Below are positions 34,380-43,551 of a stretch of 64,000 nt of DNA, one piece after another (position 1 is the first letter of the stretch; each line of letters begins with the position of its first letter). Source of the stretch: Hymenobacter tibetensis. Its GTDB lineage: Bacteria; Bacteroidota; Bacteroidia; Cytophagales; Hymenobacteraceae. The notes under the pieces were generated by a model. The model saw only the letters and a list, made by a program, of their open reading frames with translations, was not told the origin of the DNA and did no database searches. Where the stretch lies: NCBI RefSeq assembly GCF_022827545.1, contig NZ_CP094669.1:2198001-2262000 (forward strand). Reading direction: 5' to 3'. Made by a program: the position numbers and the translations under genes.

Positions 34380-35093
34380 ATGGAAAAATATGTTGTAGTA
34401 ACGGGGGGAACAAAAGGGATTGGGCGAGCCATCGTCTTACGTTTCCTACGGGCCGGACGGCCAGTCGTTACCTGTGCCCGCTCGGCCGCTGACCTCAATG
34501 AACTGCAAGCGGCTGTTAAAGAAGAACTTGCGGAGGCTGTCCTGCATGTGCTACTTGCTGATTTGAGTGAATCCAAGGACTGCCAGCGTTTCACGGATTT
34601 TGTGTTGGGGTTGGAAGGAGAGGTAGACGTACTGGTTAATAACACGGGCGCTTTTTTGCCCGGAAGGTTGCAAGATGAGCCTGCCGATGGCTCGCAGCTA
34701 CGCCAGATGCTAGCCGCCAACCTGCTCAGCGCTTATGATGTAACCCTGCCGCTGCTCCCTGGCCTCATTCAGCGGCGCCAAGGGCACATCTTCAACATCT
34801 GCTCTACGGCCAGCATCACGGCCTACCCGAACGGTGGCTCTTACGGTATTGCCAAGCACGCTCTGTACGGCCTGACGCGCAATCTGCGGGAAGAGTTGAA
34901 GGAGCACGGAGTCCGGGTAACGGCCGTGTTGCCGGGCGCCACACTCACCGCTAGCTGGGCCGGCGTAGACCTGCCAGCCGAGCGCTTCATTCAAGCCGAT
35001 GATGTAGCTGAAGCCATTTTTTCCACTTACAGCCTCTCGCCGCATGCCGTGGTAGAGGAACTGCTTATTCGGCCGCAACTTGGGGATATTTGA
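34380..35093 (+). CDS. SDR-family oxidoreductase
   Basis: 237 residues of a classical short-chain dehydrogenase: TGGTKGIGRA nucleotide loop (9-18), LVNNTG, Ser in NICSTAS, and YGIAK as the YxxxK motif, all intact. VLPGATLTASWAG follows. It begins KYVVVTGGTKG and has the short, FabG-like length; the substrate cannot be assigned. It is divergent from mlaE (104 bp apart), so a lipid-related role is possible but only suggested by position. Confidence 0.85.
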   Translation: MEKYVVVTGGTKGIGRAIVLRFLRAGRPVVTCARSAADLNELQAAVKEELAEAVLHVLLADLSESKDCQRFTDFVLGLEGEVDVLVNNTGAFLPGRLQDEPADGSQLRQMLAANLLSAYDVTLPLLPGLIQRRQGHIFNICSTASITAYPNGGSYGIAKHALYGLTRNLREELKEHGVRVTAVLPGATLTASWAGVDLPAERFIQADDVAEAIFSTYSLSPHAVVEELLIRPQLGDI

Positions 35094-35139
35094 TGCCAGT
35101 ATTTAGCTAGTGGATAACTACCACCAGCCAGGCCTACGG

Positions 35140-35919
35140 CTAGTTGCCTGGCACGAGCTTACCCTTGCCGGTTACTTGAACTTCGACGCCGGAAGGACTG
35201 CCCGTGTAATGGACGGTGCTGGTGCCGGCATGATAGCCGGTTAGCAGGCCAGAGGTGTTGACGTACACAGCTCCATCGGCGTACGATGAAAGGTTGAGGA
35301 AACACTGATCCTTGATGCGAAGATTGGCGGCAAAAAAGCGGCCCAGCCCGCCGCCACTGAGCAGCAGCTCGTTGGTTTGGCCTTGCAGGTTGATGTCGCC
35401 TAGTTCGTACTGATCGAGCAAAATGCGCTTGCTATTCAAGTTCAGGTCGAAGTCGCCGGCGCCTTTTAGGTGCAGGATCAGCGAATCGACTTGAAACTGG
35501 CCCTCGGTGCGGATGTTGCCTTGCCCATACAACGAGAGGTCTTGGAACGTGGGCAGGTGCAGCACCACTTCGTGCGGCACCGAGTAGCTGCGGGCCCAAT
35601 TGCAGGTGCTTTCGTTGCTGATATAAAGATGGTCGCCCCGGACTTCCGCTTTCAGGTCGGCTTGCAAGTGGGAGCCGGTGCGCACCTCAGCATACGTTTC
35701 GGTGTCTTGCACCAGCGTAACGTTCACGTTTTCGGTGGCGGTGATGTAGCGGAACGCTGGCAGCTCGCGCCGCTCGGTCGTTACGTCGCCGGCACTTTTC
35801 AAGCAGTCGTTGGATGAGCAGGCCATTAGGGAGGTCGCAAGCGACCCTCCTAGCAGAAGTACACGTAAAACCCGCCGCAGGCCGCTAACTTGCGGAAGCA
35901 ATCCAATCCGAATCATCAT
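35140..35919 (-). CDS. Head-GIN domain (DUF2807) lipoprotein
   Basis: 259 residues from ATG 35919 (ATG 35916 is also possible). The hydrophobic segment RRVLRVLLLGGSLATSLMAC ends in a lipobox, so the protein is probably anchored in the outer membrane. The mature part is a right-handed beta-helix-like DUF2807 domain: repeated short strands such as VNVTLVQDTETYAEVRTGS, LSLYGQGNIRTEG, LHLKGAGDFDLNL and LLLSGGGLGRFFA. Function is unknown; it is annotated as putative auto-transporter adhesin in Bacteroidetes. The longer frame to 36159 overlaps the divergent SDR gene and is rejected. Confidence 0.82.
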   Translation of the reverse strand: MMIRIGLLPQVSGLRRVLRVLLLGGSLATSLMACSSNDCLKSAGDVTTERRELPAFRYITATENVNVTLVQDTETYAEVRTGSHLQADLKAEVRGDHLYISNESTCNWARSYSVPHEVVLHLPTFQDLSLYGQGNIRTEGQFQVDSLILHLKGAGDFDLNLNSKRILLDQYELGDINLQGQTNELLLSGGGLGRFFAANLRIKDQCFLNLSSYADGAVYVNTSGLLTGYHAGTSTVHYTGSPSGVEVQVTGKGKLVPGN

Positions 35920-35928
35920 CTCACAGCT

Positions 35929-36621
35929 ATGGAACTGAGCGGCAAGGTAGCCATTATCACAGGGGTCAGCAAAGGTATAGGGCGGGCTACCGCCGAGGCG
36001 TTGCTGGCCAAAGGGGCCATAGTAGCTGGCTGGGGGCGTACAGCGCCGGAAGGAATTACGCACGAGCGGTTCCAATTTTTCGAGTGTGATATCCGCGACG
36101 AAACGTCGGTGCAGGAAGCCTGCATGAATACTCGCCGGGAATTGGGTGCCGAAATTCACGTGCTAGTCAACAACGCCGGCATTGGCAATTTTGGGCCGAT
36201 TGATGGCTTTTCTTCCGAGGGCTGGCACGCCATGTTTGATACCAACGTGCACGGAATGTTCTACTGCACGAAGGCGGTGCTGCCCTACATGAAACAGCAG
36301 CACGAAGGGCATATCGTGAATGTAGGCTCTCTGGCGGGCACGGCGGGCACGGCTAACCTGGCAGGCTACTGCGCCACCAAATACGCCGTACGTGGTTTTT
36401 CTGATGCCTTGTTCAAAGAAGTGCGGCCCGATGGCGTACGCGTAACGTGCATCATGCCGGGCTCGGTAGAAACCAACTTCAACGGCGCTGAACCAGGCCA
36501 AGAGCCCAATCCGCACATGATGCAACCCGAAGACATTGCCGCCGCCATTGTGCACGCCCTGGAAGCCCCCGCAGCCGTGATGGTATCTGAAGTGCAGATG
36601 CGGCCCACGCAGCCAAAGTAA
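35929..36621 (+). CDS. SDR-family oxidoreductase
   Basis: 230 residues from ATG 35929 (MELSGKVAIITG). Motifs are complete: GVSKGIGRA nucleotide loop, VNNAGIGNFG, DTNVHGMFYC, Ser in VGSLAGT and YCATK. The tail shows MPGSVETNFNG and EDIAAAIVHAL as in the YdfG/DltE-type group; the substrate is not predictable. Its start codon lies only 9 bp from that of the divergent lipoprotein gene, so promoters of each must sit inside the other's coding region or one start is wrong. Confidence 0.85.
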   Translation: MELSGKVAIITGVSKGIGRATAEALLAKGAIVAGWGRTAPEGITHERFQFFECDIRDETSVQEACMNTRRELGAEIHVLVNNAGIGNFGPIDGFSSEGWHAMFDTNVHGMFYCTKAVLPYMKQQHEGHIVNVGSLAGTAGTANLAGYCATKYAVRGFSDALFKEVRPDGVRVTCIMPGSVETNFNGAEPGQEPNPHMMQPEDIAAAIVHALEAPAAVMVSEVQMRPTQPK

Positions 36622-36630
36622 GCTCACAGG

Positions 36631-36735
36631 GTAGCGCGAAGCTCCAGCCTCGCGTATCGTTGAACGATTCAGCCTACAGCATTGTGCTATCGTTCAACAT
36701 CAGCAACGATGCGTGAAGCTGGAGCTTCGCGCTAC
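36631..36735. repeat. REP-like palindromic element
   Basis: Outer arms GTAGCGCGAAGCTCCAGC (36631-36648) and its exact complement (36718-36735) enclose a second set of inverted words, ATCGTTGAACGAT near 36656 and ATCGTTCAAC at 36689. The whole could form a long hairpin with a branched tip. A degenerate half copy is found at 49118-49159. It ends 6 bp before the gldA start codon. Confidence 0.75.
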
Positions 36736-36740
36736 AGCAT

Positions 36741-37649
36741 ATGGTAGAAGTTCAACACTTAAGTAAAACCTTTGGCGCTCAAACCGCCGTGAATGATATT
36801 TCTTTCACGGTTGGGAAAGGCGAAATCTTGGGGTTTTTGGGGCCGAACGGAGCAGGCAAATCCACAACCATGAAGATGGCCACCGGGTATTTGCCCCCCT
36901 CGGCGGGCACCGTTCTTATCGAAGGCTACAACGTGCTGACGGCCCCGTTGGAAGTGCGCCGCCGGGTAGGGTACCTGCCCGAGCACAACCCGCTATACCT
37001 GGATATGTACGTGCACGAGTACTTGGAATTTATTGGCTCGGTGCACGGCCTGCGCGGCAGTGAGGTACGGCGGCGTGTGCCACAGCTGGTGGAGCGGGTA
37101 GGCCTCGGACGGGAGCAGAACAAGCAGATTGGCGCTCTATCGAAGGGGTACCGGCAGCGGGTAGGGTTGGCACAAGCCCTCATCCACGACCCTGGTGTCT
37201 TGATTCTCGATGAGCCAACCACCGGCCTCGACCCCAACCAGATTGGCGAAATTCGTAACCTTATCCGGGAGCTGGGCCAAGACAAAACCGTCATTTTCAG
37301 CACGCATATCCTCCCTGAAGTAGCCGCTTTGTGTAGCCGGGCCGTCATCATCAACCGCGGCCAGCTCGTGGCCGACTCACCTGTATCGGAGCTAGGCGCA
37401 CGCGCCAAAACCGAAACCGTGATTCGCGCCGAGTTCGAGCAGGCTATTGACACGGCGTTGCTGCAAGCCTTGCCGGGCATCAGCCACGTGGAAGTGGAAA
37501 CCGGCAACACCTACCGCATCCGAGCCACTGCCGGCACCGACCAGCGCGGCGCTATTTCGCGGCTGGCCGCCCAACACGGGTGGGTGCTACTTGGGCTGCG
37601 GCAGGAAGAGCAGTCGTTGGAGAAGGTGTTCCAGTCGTTGACCAAATAA
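36741..37649 (+). CDS. gldA: Gliding-motility ABC transporter ATPase GldA
   Basis: 302 residues. Walker A GPNGAGKST (34-42), the characteristic GYLPEHNPLYLDMYVHEYL, signature LSKGYRQRVGLAQAL and Walker B LILDEPTTGLDP are intact. The C-terminal region ends LEKVFQSLTK as in GldA. With GldF and GldG it forms an ABC transporter required for gliding in Flavobacterium johnsoniae, with an unknown transported molecule. It is followed at 88 bp by gldF and then gldG, so all three subunits are encoded together here. Confidence 0.92.
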   Translation: MVEVQHLSKTFGAQTAVNDISFTVGKGEILGFLGPNGAGKSTTMKMATGYLPPSAGTVLIEGYNVLTAPLEVRRRVGYLPEHNPLYLDMYVHEYLEFIGSVHGLRGSEVRRRVPQLVERVGLGREQNKQIGALSKGYRQRVGLAQALIHDPGVLILDEPTTGLDPNQIGEIRNLIRELGQDKTVIFSTHILPEVAALCSRAVIINRGQLVADSPVSELGARAKTETVIRAEFEQAIDTALLQALPGISHVEVETGNTYRIRATAGTDQRGAISRLAAQHGWVLLGLRQEEQSLEKVFQSLTK

Positions 37650-37737
37650 GTTGTTGAGGGGTTGCCCTGGTACTAGACCAGTCGTGCCACGACCTGTCTT
37701 GACCATCAGCCAGTTAACGATTCAACAAGCAAGATAG

Positions 37738-38463
37738 ATGTACGCCATACTTCGTAAAGAATTCAACTCCTTCCTTAACTCTCCAGTGGCCTATGTGGTC
37801 ATTGGGGTGTTTTTGGTTGCTACGGGCCTGTTTGTGTGGGTCTTTCCAGACAGCTCGGTGCTTGAGTACGGCTTTGCCGATTTGCAGACCCTGTTCAACA
37901 TGGCGCCCTGGATTTTCCTGTTCTTGATTCCGGCCATTACTATGCGCACGTTCGCCGAGGAAAAAAAGGCCGGCACCATCGAGCTGCTGCTCACCCGCCC
38001 GCTCACCGATGGGCAGATACTAGGAGGGAAGTACTTGGCGTGTCTGCTGCTAGCCTTGCTGGCGCTGTTGCCCACGCTACTCTACTACTACTCGGTGTAC
38101 AAGCTCGGCAATCCGGAAGGCAATATCGATTCGGCGGCTACGGTGGGGTCCTATATTGGGTTGGCGCTATTGGCAGCGGTTTTTGCGGCTATTGGCCTCT
38201 TCGCCAGCGCTATCACCCGCGACCAAATCATTGCCTTCCTTGTAGCTGTGGTGGGGTGTTTTCTGGTGTATTCCGGCTTCGATTCGCTGGCTTCCGTGTT
38301 CGATGGGGCACCCGCTTACTACATCGGTCAGCTCGGTATTGCGGCCCACTACCGCGACATCAGCAAAGGCCTCATCGACTCCCGCGACCTGACGTATTTC
38401 CTTAGCTTGATTATCGGGTTGCTGTTGGCTACCAAGCTGGTGCTGCAAAGCCGCAACTGGTAA
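37738..38463 (+). CDS. gldF: Gliding-motility ABC permease GldF
   Basis: 241 residues with about six transmembrane helices: AYVVIGVFLVATGLFVWVF, APWIFLFLIPAITMRTFAEE, the ACLLLALLALLPTLLYYYSV helix and others. The motif TMRTFAEEKKAGTIELLLTRPLTD is the ABC-2 permease hallmark. The QLGIAAHYRDISKGLIDSRD segment is typical of GldF. It is the middle gene of gldA-gldF-gldG and lies 75 bp before gldG. Confidence 0.92.
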   Translation: MYAILRKEFNSFLNSPVAYVVIGVFLVATGLFVWVFPDSSVLEYGFADLQTLFNMAPWIFLFLIPAITMRTFAEEKKAGTIELLLTRPLTDGQILGGKYLACLLLALLALLPTLLYYYSVYKLGNPEGNIDSAATVGSYIGLALLAAVFAAIGLFASAITRDQIIAFLVAVVGCFLVYSGFDSLASVFDGAPAYYIGQLGIAAHYRDISKGLIDSRDLTYFLSLIIGLLLATKLVLQSRNW

Positions 38464-38538
38464 CACACGCTAGCCTTACAATTGAAATCAGCCTTCTTCC
38501 TCACCGGAGGAGCCAGGGGGTGAGGCCCCCGACAGAAC

Positions 38539-40239
38539 ATGCCTGAACAACAACTTCCCAATCAATCCCGCAAACGCCGTGACCTGCTTCGCTTTCTGGC
38601 GGTTGTTGGTGTATTGCTGCTCGTCAATTTCATTGGCCAGCAGTTTTTCTTTCGCTTGGATCTTACGCAGGAAAAGCGCTACACCATGTCGGGCGCTACC
38701 CGGCAACTGCTGACGGGTTTGAAGCAGCCTATTACCGTAACGGTGTACCTGGATGGGGACTTCCCGCCGGCATTTAGGCGCTTGCAGCAAGCAGTACGCG
38801 AGACGCTCAACGAGATGCAGGTGTACGGGGGCAGTAACCTGAAATATGTGTTCATCGACCCGTCGGCGGCCGGTACCGAGAAAGCCCGCAACGAGTACTA
38901 TGCTTCCTTGTTTAAGAAAGGCTTGGCGCCAACCAACCTCGGTGCCAACGAAAACGGCAAGCGGGTCGAGAAAATCATTTTCCCGTGGGCCACGGTGTCG
39001 GCGGGGGGGAAGGAGCAGCAAGTGCTGCTGTTGCGCGGCAACCAAGCCGCCCCTTCTGATGTGCGCCTCAACCAGAGCATTGAGGGGCTGGAATACGAAT
39101 TGGCCAGTGCCATCCGCAAGCTCAGCCCCGGTAAGCGCAAGCTGATTGGGGTGGTGGAAGGCCACGGCGAACTAAGCAACGCCGAAGCCGGCGACCTGAT
39201 TGGCTCCTTGAGTCAGTACTACGATGTGTACCGCGTCGACCTAAGCAAAGTGCGCGACCTGCGGGCTCTCAGCGCCGTTATTGTAGCCAAGCCCGCTACG
39301 GCCTATTCCGAGCCCGAGAAGTTCAAGCTCGACCAGTTCATCACGCAAGGCGGCAACGCGCTATTCTTCGTGGATGCCATGCGCGTCAACCTCGATAGTG
39401 CCGCACGTACGGGCATGTTGTCTTTCCCACAGCCGCTCAACCTCGATGACCTATTGTTTAAATACGGAGTGCGCGTCAACCCCGACCTGATTCTGGACCT
39501 CAATTCCGGCGTGATTCCGCTCGTAACGGGGCAAGAAGGCAACAAACCGAAAGTGGAGCCTATGCCCTGGCAGTTCTACCCGCTAGTCAACAACTTCAGT
39601 ACGCACCCCATCACCCGCAACCTCGATGCGGTGTACACCAAGTTTGTGAGCACCATTGATACGGTGAAAGCCACGGGCGTCCGCAAAACGCCGTTGTTCT
39701 TCACTTCGCGCTACTCTCGGGTGCTGCCCTCGCCGGTGCCCGTCAACCTGAACGACGCCCGCCTGCAACCCGACCGGAAGCTCTACAAAGACAAATTCAA
39801 ACCGGTCGGCTATCTGCTCGAAGGCCAGTTCCGTTCGCTCTACGCCAACCGTGCCCAACCCGGCACCACGCAGTTTCAGCCCACCACCTCGCCTCAAGCC
39901 AAGCCTGCTAAAGTACTGGTTGTGTCCGACGGGGATCTTGTGCGCTCCGAACTAGACCCCAAAACCGGCCGTCCCTTCCGCCTTGGTTTCGACCGCCTTG
40001 CCAATACTGAATTCGCCAACCGCGAACTGGTGCTGAACGCCGTAGACTACATGCTCGACGAAACCGGCCTCATTAGCGTACGCGGCAAGCAAATCACCCT
40101 GCGCCCCCTCGACAAGCTGAAGGTCATTGAGCAGCGACGTAGCTGGCAACTGCTAAACCTAGTGGCGCCGCTGGTGCTGCTGGGTGTGTTCGGAGCCGTG
40201 CGTGCATGGCGCCGGAAGCGGCGGTACGCGGGGTTTTAG
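38539..40239 (+). CDS. gldG: Gliding-motility ABC transporter subunit GldG
   Basis: 566 residues. One N-terminal membrane helix (FLAVVGVLLLVNFIGQQFFF), a large periplasmic ABC-auxiliary (DUF4350-like) region with LDLTQEKRYTMSGATRQLL, VYLDGDFPPAFRRLQ, IEGLEYELASAIRKL and VVEGHGEL, and a C-terminal helix (LLNLVAPLVLLGVFGAVRAW) followed by a basic tail. This is the standard GldG architecture. It is the last gene of the gldAFG set, apart from a small membrane-protein frame just behind it. Confidence 0.92.
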   Translation: MPEQQLPNQSRKRRDLLRFLAVVGVLLLVNFIGQQFFFRLDLTQEKRYTMSGATRQLLTGLKQPITVTVYLDGDFPPAFRRLQQAVRETLNEMQVYGGSNLKYVFIDPSAAGTEKARNEYYASLFKKGLAPTNLGANENGKRVEKIIFPWATVSAGGKEQQVLLLRGNQAAPSDVRLNQSIEGLEYELASAIRKLSPGKRKLIGVVEGHGELSNAEAGDLIGSLSQYYDVYRVDLSKVRDLRALSAVIVAKPATAYSEPEKFKLDQFITQGGNALFFVDAMRVNLDSAARTGMLSFPQPLNLDDLLFKYGVRVNPDLILDLNSGVIPLVTGQEGNKPKVEPMPWQFYPLVNNFSTHPITRNLDAVYTKFVSTIDTVKATGVRKTPLFFTSRYSRVLPSPVPVNLNDARLQPDRKLYKDKFKPVGYLLEGQFRSLYANRAQPGTTQFQPTTSPQAKPAKVLVVSDGDLVRSELDPKTGRPFRLGFDRLANTEFANRELVLNAVDYMLDETGLISVRGKQITLRPLDKLKVIEQRRSWQLLNLVAPLVLLGVFGAVRAWRRKRRYAGF

Positions 40240-40271
40240 GCTGCTATATATTTATTTACAAGCCACTCACC

Positions 40272-40544
40272 GTGTTGGGAGAACTGCTAAGCGACCTACT
40301 AGGAGACGTAATTATCAATTCAATTAGTGATAGTTTCTTGGCGCTAATCGGGTTCGTCTATCTCTACGGACGTTATTGGCAGCCGCAAAAGGTGCGTGCT
40401 GTTCTGATGCAACAGCATGACAATCGACATGCAACTGCTGGAGCGGCCGTGACACATAATTTCATGCAAATGGTGGGAGTCGTGCTGTTACTTGCATTTT
40501 GGATATTCATTTTAGTGGTGGTTTCACGCCACGGCTGGAGTTGA
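40272..40544 (+). CDS. Small hypothetical membrane protein behind gldG
   Basis: About 90 residues from GTG 40272; an ATG at 40206 in the same frame would overlap gldG by 34 bp. Two hydrophobic segments are visible (SDSFLALIGFVYLYG and MVGVVLLLAFWIFILVVVS) joined by a polar, His-rich stretch. I do not recognise a family. It is on the gldG strand, 32 bp behind it, and directly before a strong terminator, so it may be the last gene of the operon. Confidence 0.5.
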   Translation: MLGELLSDLLGDVIINSISDSFLALIGFVYLYGRYWQPQKVRAVLMQQHDNRHATAGAAVTHNFMQMVGVVLLLAFWIFILVVVSRHGWS

Positions 40545-40577
40545 AAGAATAATGTATATCGCAAATAGGCGCTCAAA

Positions 40578-40634
40578 TAAAAAGCCCGTCAACTACAGCA
40601 AACCATTAGGTTTCCGTAGTTGACGGGCTTTTTT
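40578..40634. terminator. Strong bidirectional terminator
   Basis: AAAAGCCCGTCAACTAC (40580-40596) pairs perfectly with 40616-40632, with A and T runs on both sides. It separates the gldAFG unit from the convergent beta-glucosidase gene. Confidence 0.85.
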
Positions 40635-40650
40635 GCCCTAGTAGCTTACG

Positions 40651-42963
40651 CTACAGCGTCACGTTGCCAGTGAGGCGGATGTCGCGGGAGGAACCGCCGA
40701 CGAGCACGCCGAACTTGCCGGGTTCCAGCACCCAAGCCTTCTTGGCTTCATCATAGTACTGGAAAGCGTTGGTGTCGAGAGTCAGGGTGACAGTCTTGGA
40801 CTCGCCGGGCTTAAGGAATACCTTCTGGAAGCCTTTCAGCTCCTTCTCGGGGCGCTTTACGCTGGCCTGATCATCGTGCACATATACCTGCGCCACTTCG
40901 GCCCCAGCTACTTTGCCGGTGTTCGTGACGGTGAACTTCACGGTGGCGTTTTGCTGACCGGGTGTAACGGTAAGGTTGTCGTACTTGAACGTGGTATAGC
41001 TCAGGCCGTGGCCGAAGGCGAATTGCGGCGCCACTTTGTAGGTGTCGAAGTAGCGGTAGCCCACGAAGATGTCGTCTTTGTAGTGCTCCACCACAGCGTT
41101 GGGGTCGGAGGGGTTGTCGGTGGGGTAGTTACCGATTTTGTGAGCCGGCGAGTCGGCCAGCTTCACGGGGAAGGTCATGGGCAGCTTGCCCGAGGGGTTC
41201 ACGGTGCCCAGCAATACTTTAGCAATGGCGTTGCCGCCTTCCATGCCGGGGTACCAGGCTTCCACAATGCCCTTGGCCTGCTTTTCCCACGCTGATACGT
41301 CAATCGGGCCGCCACCCATCAGCACCACTATGGTGTTGGGGTTGGCTTTCAGTACGGCCTGCACCAGCTCGTCCTGACCGAAAGGCATGTTCATGTCTGG
41401 CTTGTCGGGGCCTTCGGCGTCGTAGGCGTTGTCGTCCCAGATGGCGTAGTTGTACCCGTGTGTCCAGCCACCGACCACAATGGCTACATCGGCTTTCGAG
41501 GCAGCATCAACGGCCTGCTGAATCATGGCCGCGTCGGCTTTCTGATTGCGGGCTATTTTGTAGCCTTGCACATAATTCACGGTCACGCCGGTTCCTAGCT
41601 CGTTCTTGAGGCCTTGCAGAGGCGTAATTTCGTAGGGCGTTTTCACCTGCGAGCTGCCGCCGCCCATAGAGTTGGCGCGGTCGGCGTTTTGCCCGATGAC
41701 GGCTACAGTTTTCAGGGATGCCTTCTTCAGGGGCAAGATGTTGCCTTCATTTTTCAGCAGAACAATGCCTTCTTCGGCCACTTTGAGGGCGGTAGCGGCG
41801 TGTTCTTTGGTGGCGTAAGCGCCTGGAGTGCGCTTGGCGCCCTCCATCATGTTGGTTTTGTACATCACGCGCAGAATGCGGCGCACTTTATCGTCAAGCA
41901 ACTCCTCCTTCACCTTGCCGCTTTTCACTAGCGTCACTACGGTGTCGCCGAGGAAGAACTTAGGATATACGGTGCTCAGCTCCACTTTCGTGGCTGGGCC
42001 GCCTGCTGTCTGCGACACCGTTTGGTTCATCAGCAACAAGTCAGTGCCCATTTCCATGTCGGTGCCGTTGTTGATGGCTTCCATCGTACTGTGCACGGCG
42101 CCCCAGTCACTTATCACGAAACCTTTGAAGCCCCACTGATCCTTCAGAATCTTGTTCATCAGGTAGTCGTTGTGGGTGGCCCATTGCCCGCGGAACTTGT
42201 TGTAGGACCCCATAAGCGAATAAACGCCCGCTTCCTGCACAGCGGCCTTGAAGCCGGGTAGGTAGATTTCGTGCAGGGCCCGCTCACTCATGTCCACATC
42301 CACAGTGGTGCGCTTGGTTTCCTGGTTGTTGGCCGCGTAGTGCTTCACGCAAGCCGATACGCCCTGATCCTGCACGCCTTTGATGTAGCCCACCGCCATG
42401 CGCGACACCAGAAACGGGTCTTCGCTCTGGTACTCGAAGTTGCGCCCGTTGAGCGGAGTACGAATGATATTGATGCCAGGGCCAAGGATTACGTCTTTGC
42501 CCCGGAACTTAGCTTCGCTGCCCAATACTTGCCCGTAGGCGTAGCCCAACGCCGGGTTCCAGGTGGCGGCCAGCGTGTTGCCGGTGGGCAAATACGTGCC
42601 GGCGTCGTTCACTCCTTTGTCGAGAACCCAATCGCGGCCGTGTTCGGGGCGCACACCGTGGGGGCCGTCGGAGGAAGTGTATTCGGGAATGCCTAGCCGC
42701 TGCACACCGCCGGAAGTGAACGAAGAGCTACCATGAATCATGGCCACTTTCTCCTCTAGTGTCATCTTCTTGATGAGGGCATTGATTTTAGCGTCGTTGG
42801 TGGTGAGGGCAACTTGCTGGTTTTTGCTGGAAGCCGAGTTGGCTTGCGTAGCAGGTTTCTTGGGGGCACTACTTGATTTGCTTTGTGCCACGCTAGAGCC
42901 AACGGACAGGCAGCAGATAGTACTCCCGATAAGCAGGAAAAAATGAGGCGATTTAGATGGCAT
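40651..42963 (-). CDS. bglX: Exported GH3 beta-glucosidase
   Basis: 770-residue glycoside hydrolase family 3 enzyme, BglX type. The signal peptide (FFLLIGSTICCLSVGSSVAQ) is followed by a Ser/Ala-rich linker. The GH3 N-domain has SSDGPHGVRPEHGRDW, KHYAANNQETKR and the nucleophile Asp286 in FVISDWGAVH; the C-domain has GGGSSQVKTPYEITPLQGL; a fibronectin III-like domain closes the protein. It is expected to release glucose from beta-linked oligosaccharides in the periplasm. It stands alone; no SusC/SusD pair is near. The symbol indicates family resemblance only. Confidence 0.92.
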   Translation of the reverse strand: MPSKSPHFFLLIGSTICCLSVGSSVAQSKSSSAPKKPATQANSASSKNQQVALTTNDAKINALIKKMTLEEKVAMIHGSSSFTSGGVQRLGIPEYTSSDGPHGVRPEHGRDWVLDKGVNDAGTYLPTGNTLAATWNPALGYAYGQVLGSEAKFRGKDVILGPGINIIRTPLNGRNFEYQSEDPFLVSRMAVGYIKGVQDQGVSACVKHYAANNQETKRTTVDVDMSERALHEIYLPGFKAAVQEAGVYSLMGSYNKFRGQWATHNDYLMNKILKDQWGFKGFVISDWGAVHSTMEAINNGTDMEMGTDLLLMNQTVSQTAGGPATKVELSTVYPKFFLGDTVVTLVKSGKVKEELLDDKVRRILRVMYKTNMMEGAKRTPGAYATKEHAATALKVAEEGIVLLKNEGNILPLKKASLKTVAVIGQNADRANSMGGGSSQVKTPYEITPLQGLKNELGTGVTVNYVQGYKIARNQKADAAMIQQAVDAASKADVAIVVGGWTHGYNYAIWDDNAYDAEGPDKPDMNMPFGQDELVQAVLKANPNTIVVLMGGGPIDVSAWEKQAKGIVEAWYPGMEGGNAIAKVLLGTVNPSGKLPMTFPVKLADSPAHKIGNYPTDNPSDPNAVVEHYKDDIFVGYRYFDTYKVAPQFAFGHGLSYTTFKYDNLTVTPGQQNATVKFTVTNTGKVAGAEVAQVYVHDDQASVKRPEKELKGFQKVFLKPGESKTVTLTLDTNAFQYYDEAKKAWVLEPGKFGVLVGGSSRDIRLTGNVTL

Positions 42964-43551
42964 AGGGGACTGATTTGAACTGGTTTGTGGGAATTTATTA
43001 CTGTTATTTCACGCACTGTTGCTAGGACACTGTTACTGCATACAACCTGTGCTTTAAACGCTGCGATGTGGTAAAGCTAAGGAAGAGCAGTGGGTGCAGC
43101 CAGTAAATACACAGGGTAAGTATAAAAATACTTCTAGTTGAGTACGTCGGATGCGAGCCGCGGAAAGTAGCCCAGCAGCTCTCAACAAGTGAAAGAGGTG
43201 TTCAGTTAGATAGGCGCCTAATCAGGTTGTATAACCAGCAAAAGGCAAGTAGTAAGACAGTTAGCGCGGTGAAAGTTGCGTCACAAGCCGCTGCTGCGGG
43301 TTTCTGCGGGGCGTTTTAGGCTGCGCAATAGACTGAATGCACACGAAAATCTCCTGTTTCTTAAGGCCAGTGGCTGGTTCGTACAGCGTGTTACTTTGCA
43401 GGTAGCTTGCTGGTGGCAGTTTCGTTACAACCCGTTGTGTTCCGAGCGGACCTTGTTTAGGTAGGGTTGCTTTGGAAAAGGAGACGAAAAAACAGACCCT
43501 ATTACCTATCTTTGTCTCCCTGCCAAAATCACTCCCGAACCCAACCTTTCT
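42964..43551. other. Intergenic region upstream of bglX and dnaN
   Basis: 588 bp between divergent genes. It holds a perfect 10-base palindrome TAGGCGCCTA at 43211-43220 and the dnaN promoter box at 43507. Open frames here have poor protein character and I support none. The region may carry regulatory sites for both genes. Confidence 0.6.
43507..43514 (+). promoter_or_regulatory. Candidate -7 box of dnaN
   Basis: TATCTTTG matches TAnnTTTG exactly and lies 37 bp before the dnaN start codon. No clear -33 TTG is present at the usual distance. Confidence 0.5.

Noticed and set aside
35920..36159. 80-codon extension of the head-GIN lipoprotein
   Set aside because: It lies antisense to the intact SDR gene and would bury the signal peptide.
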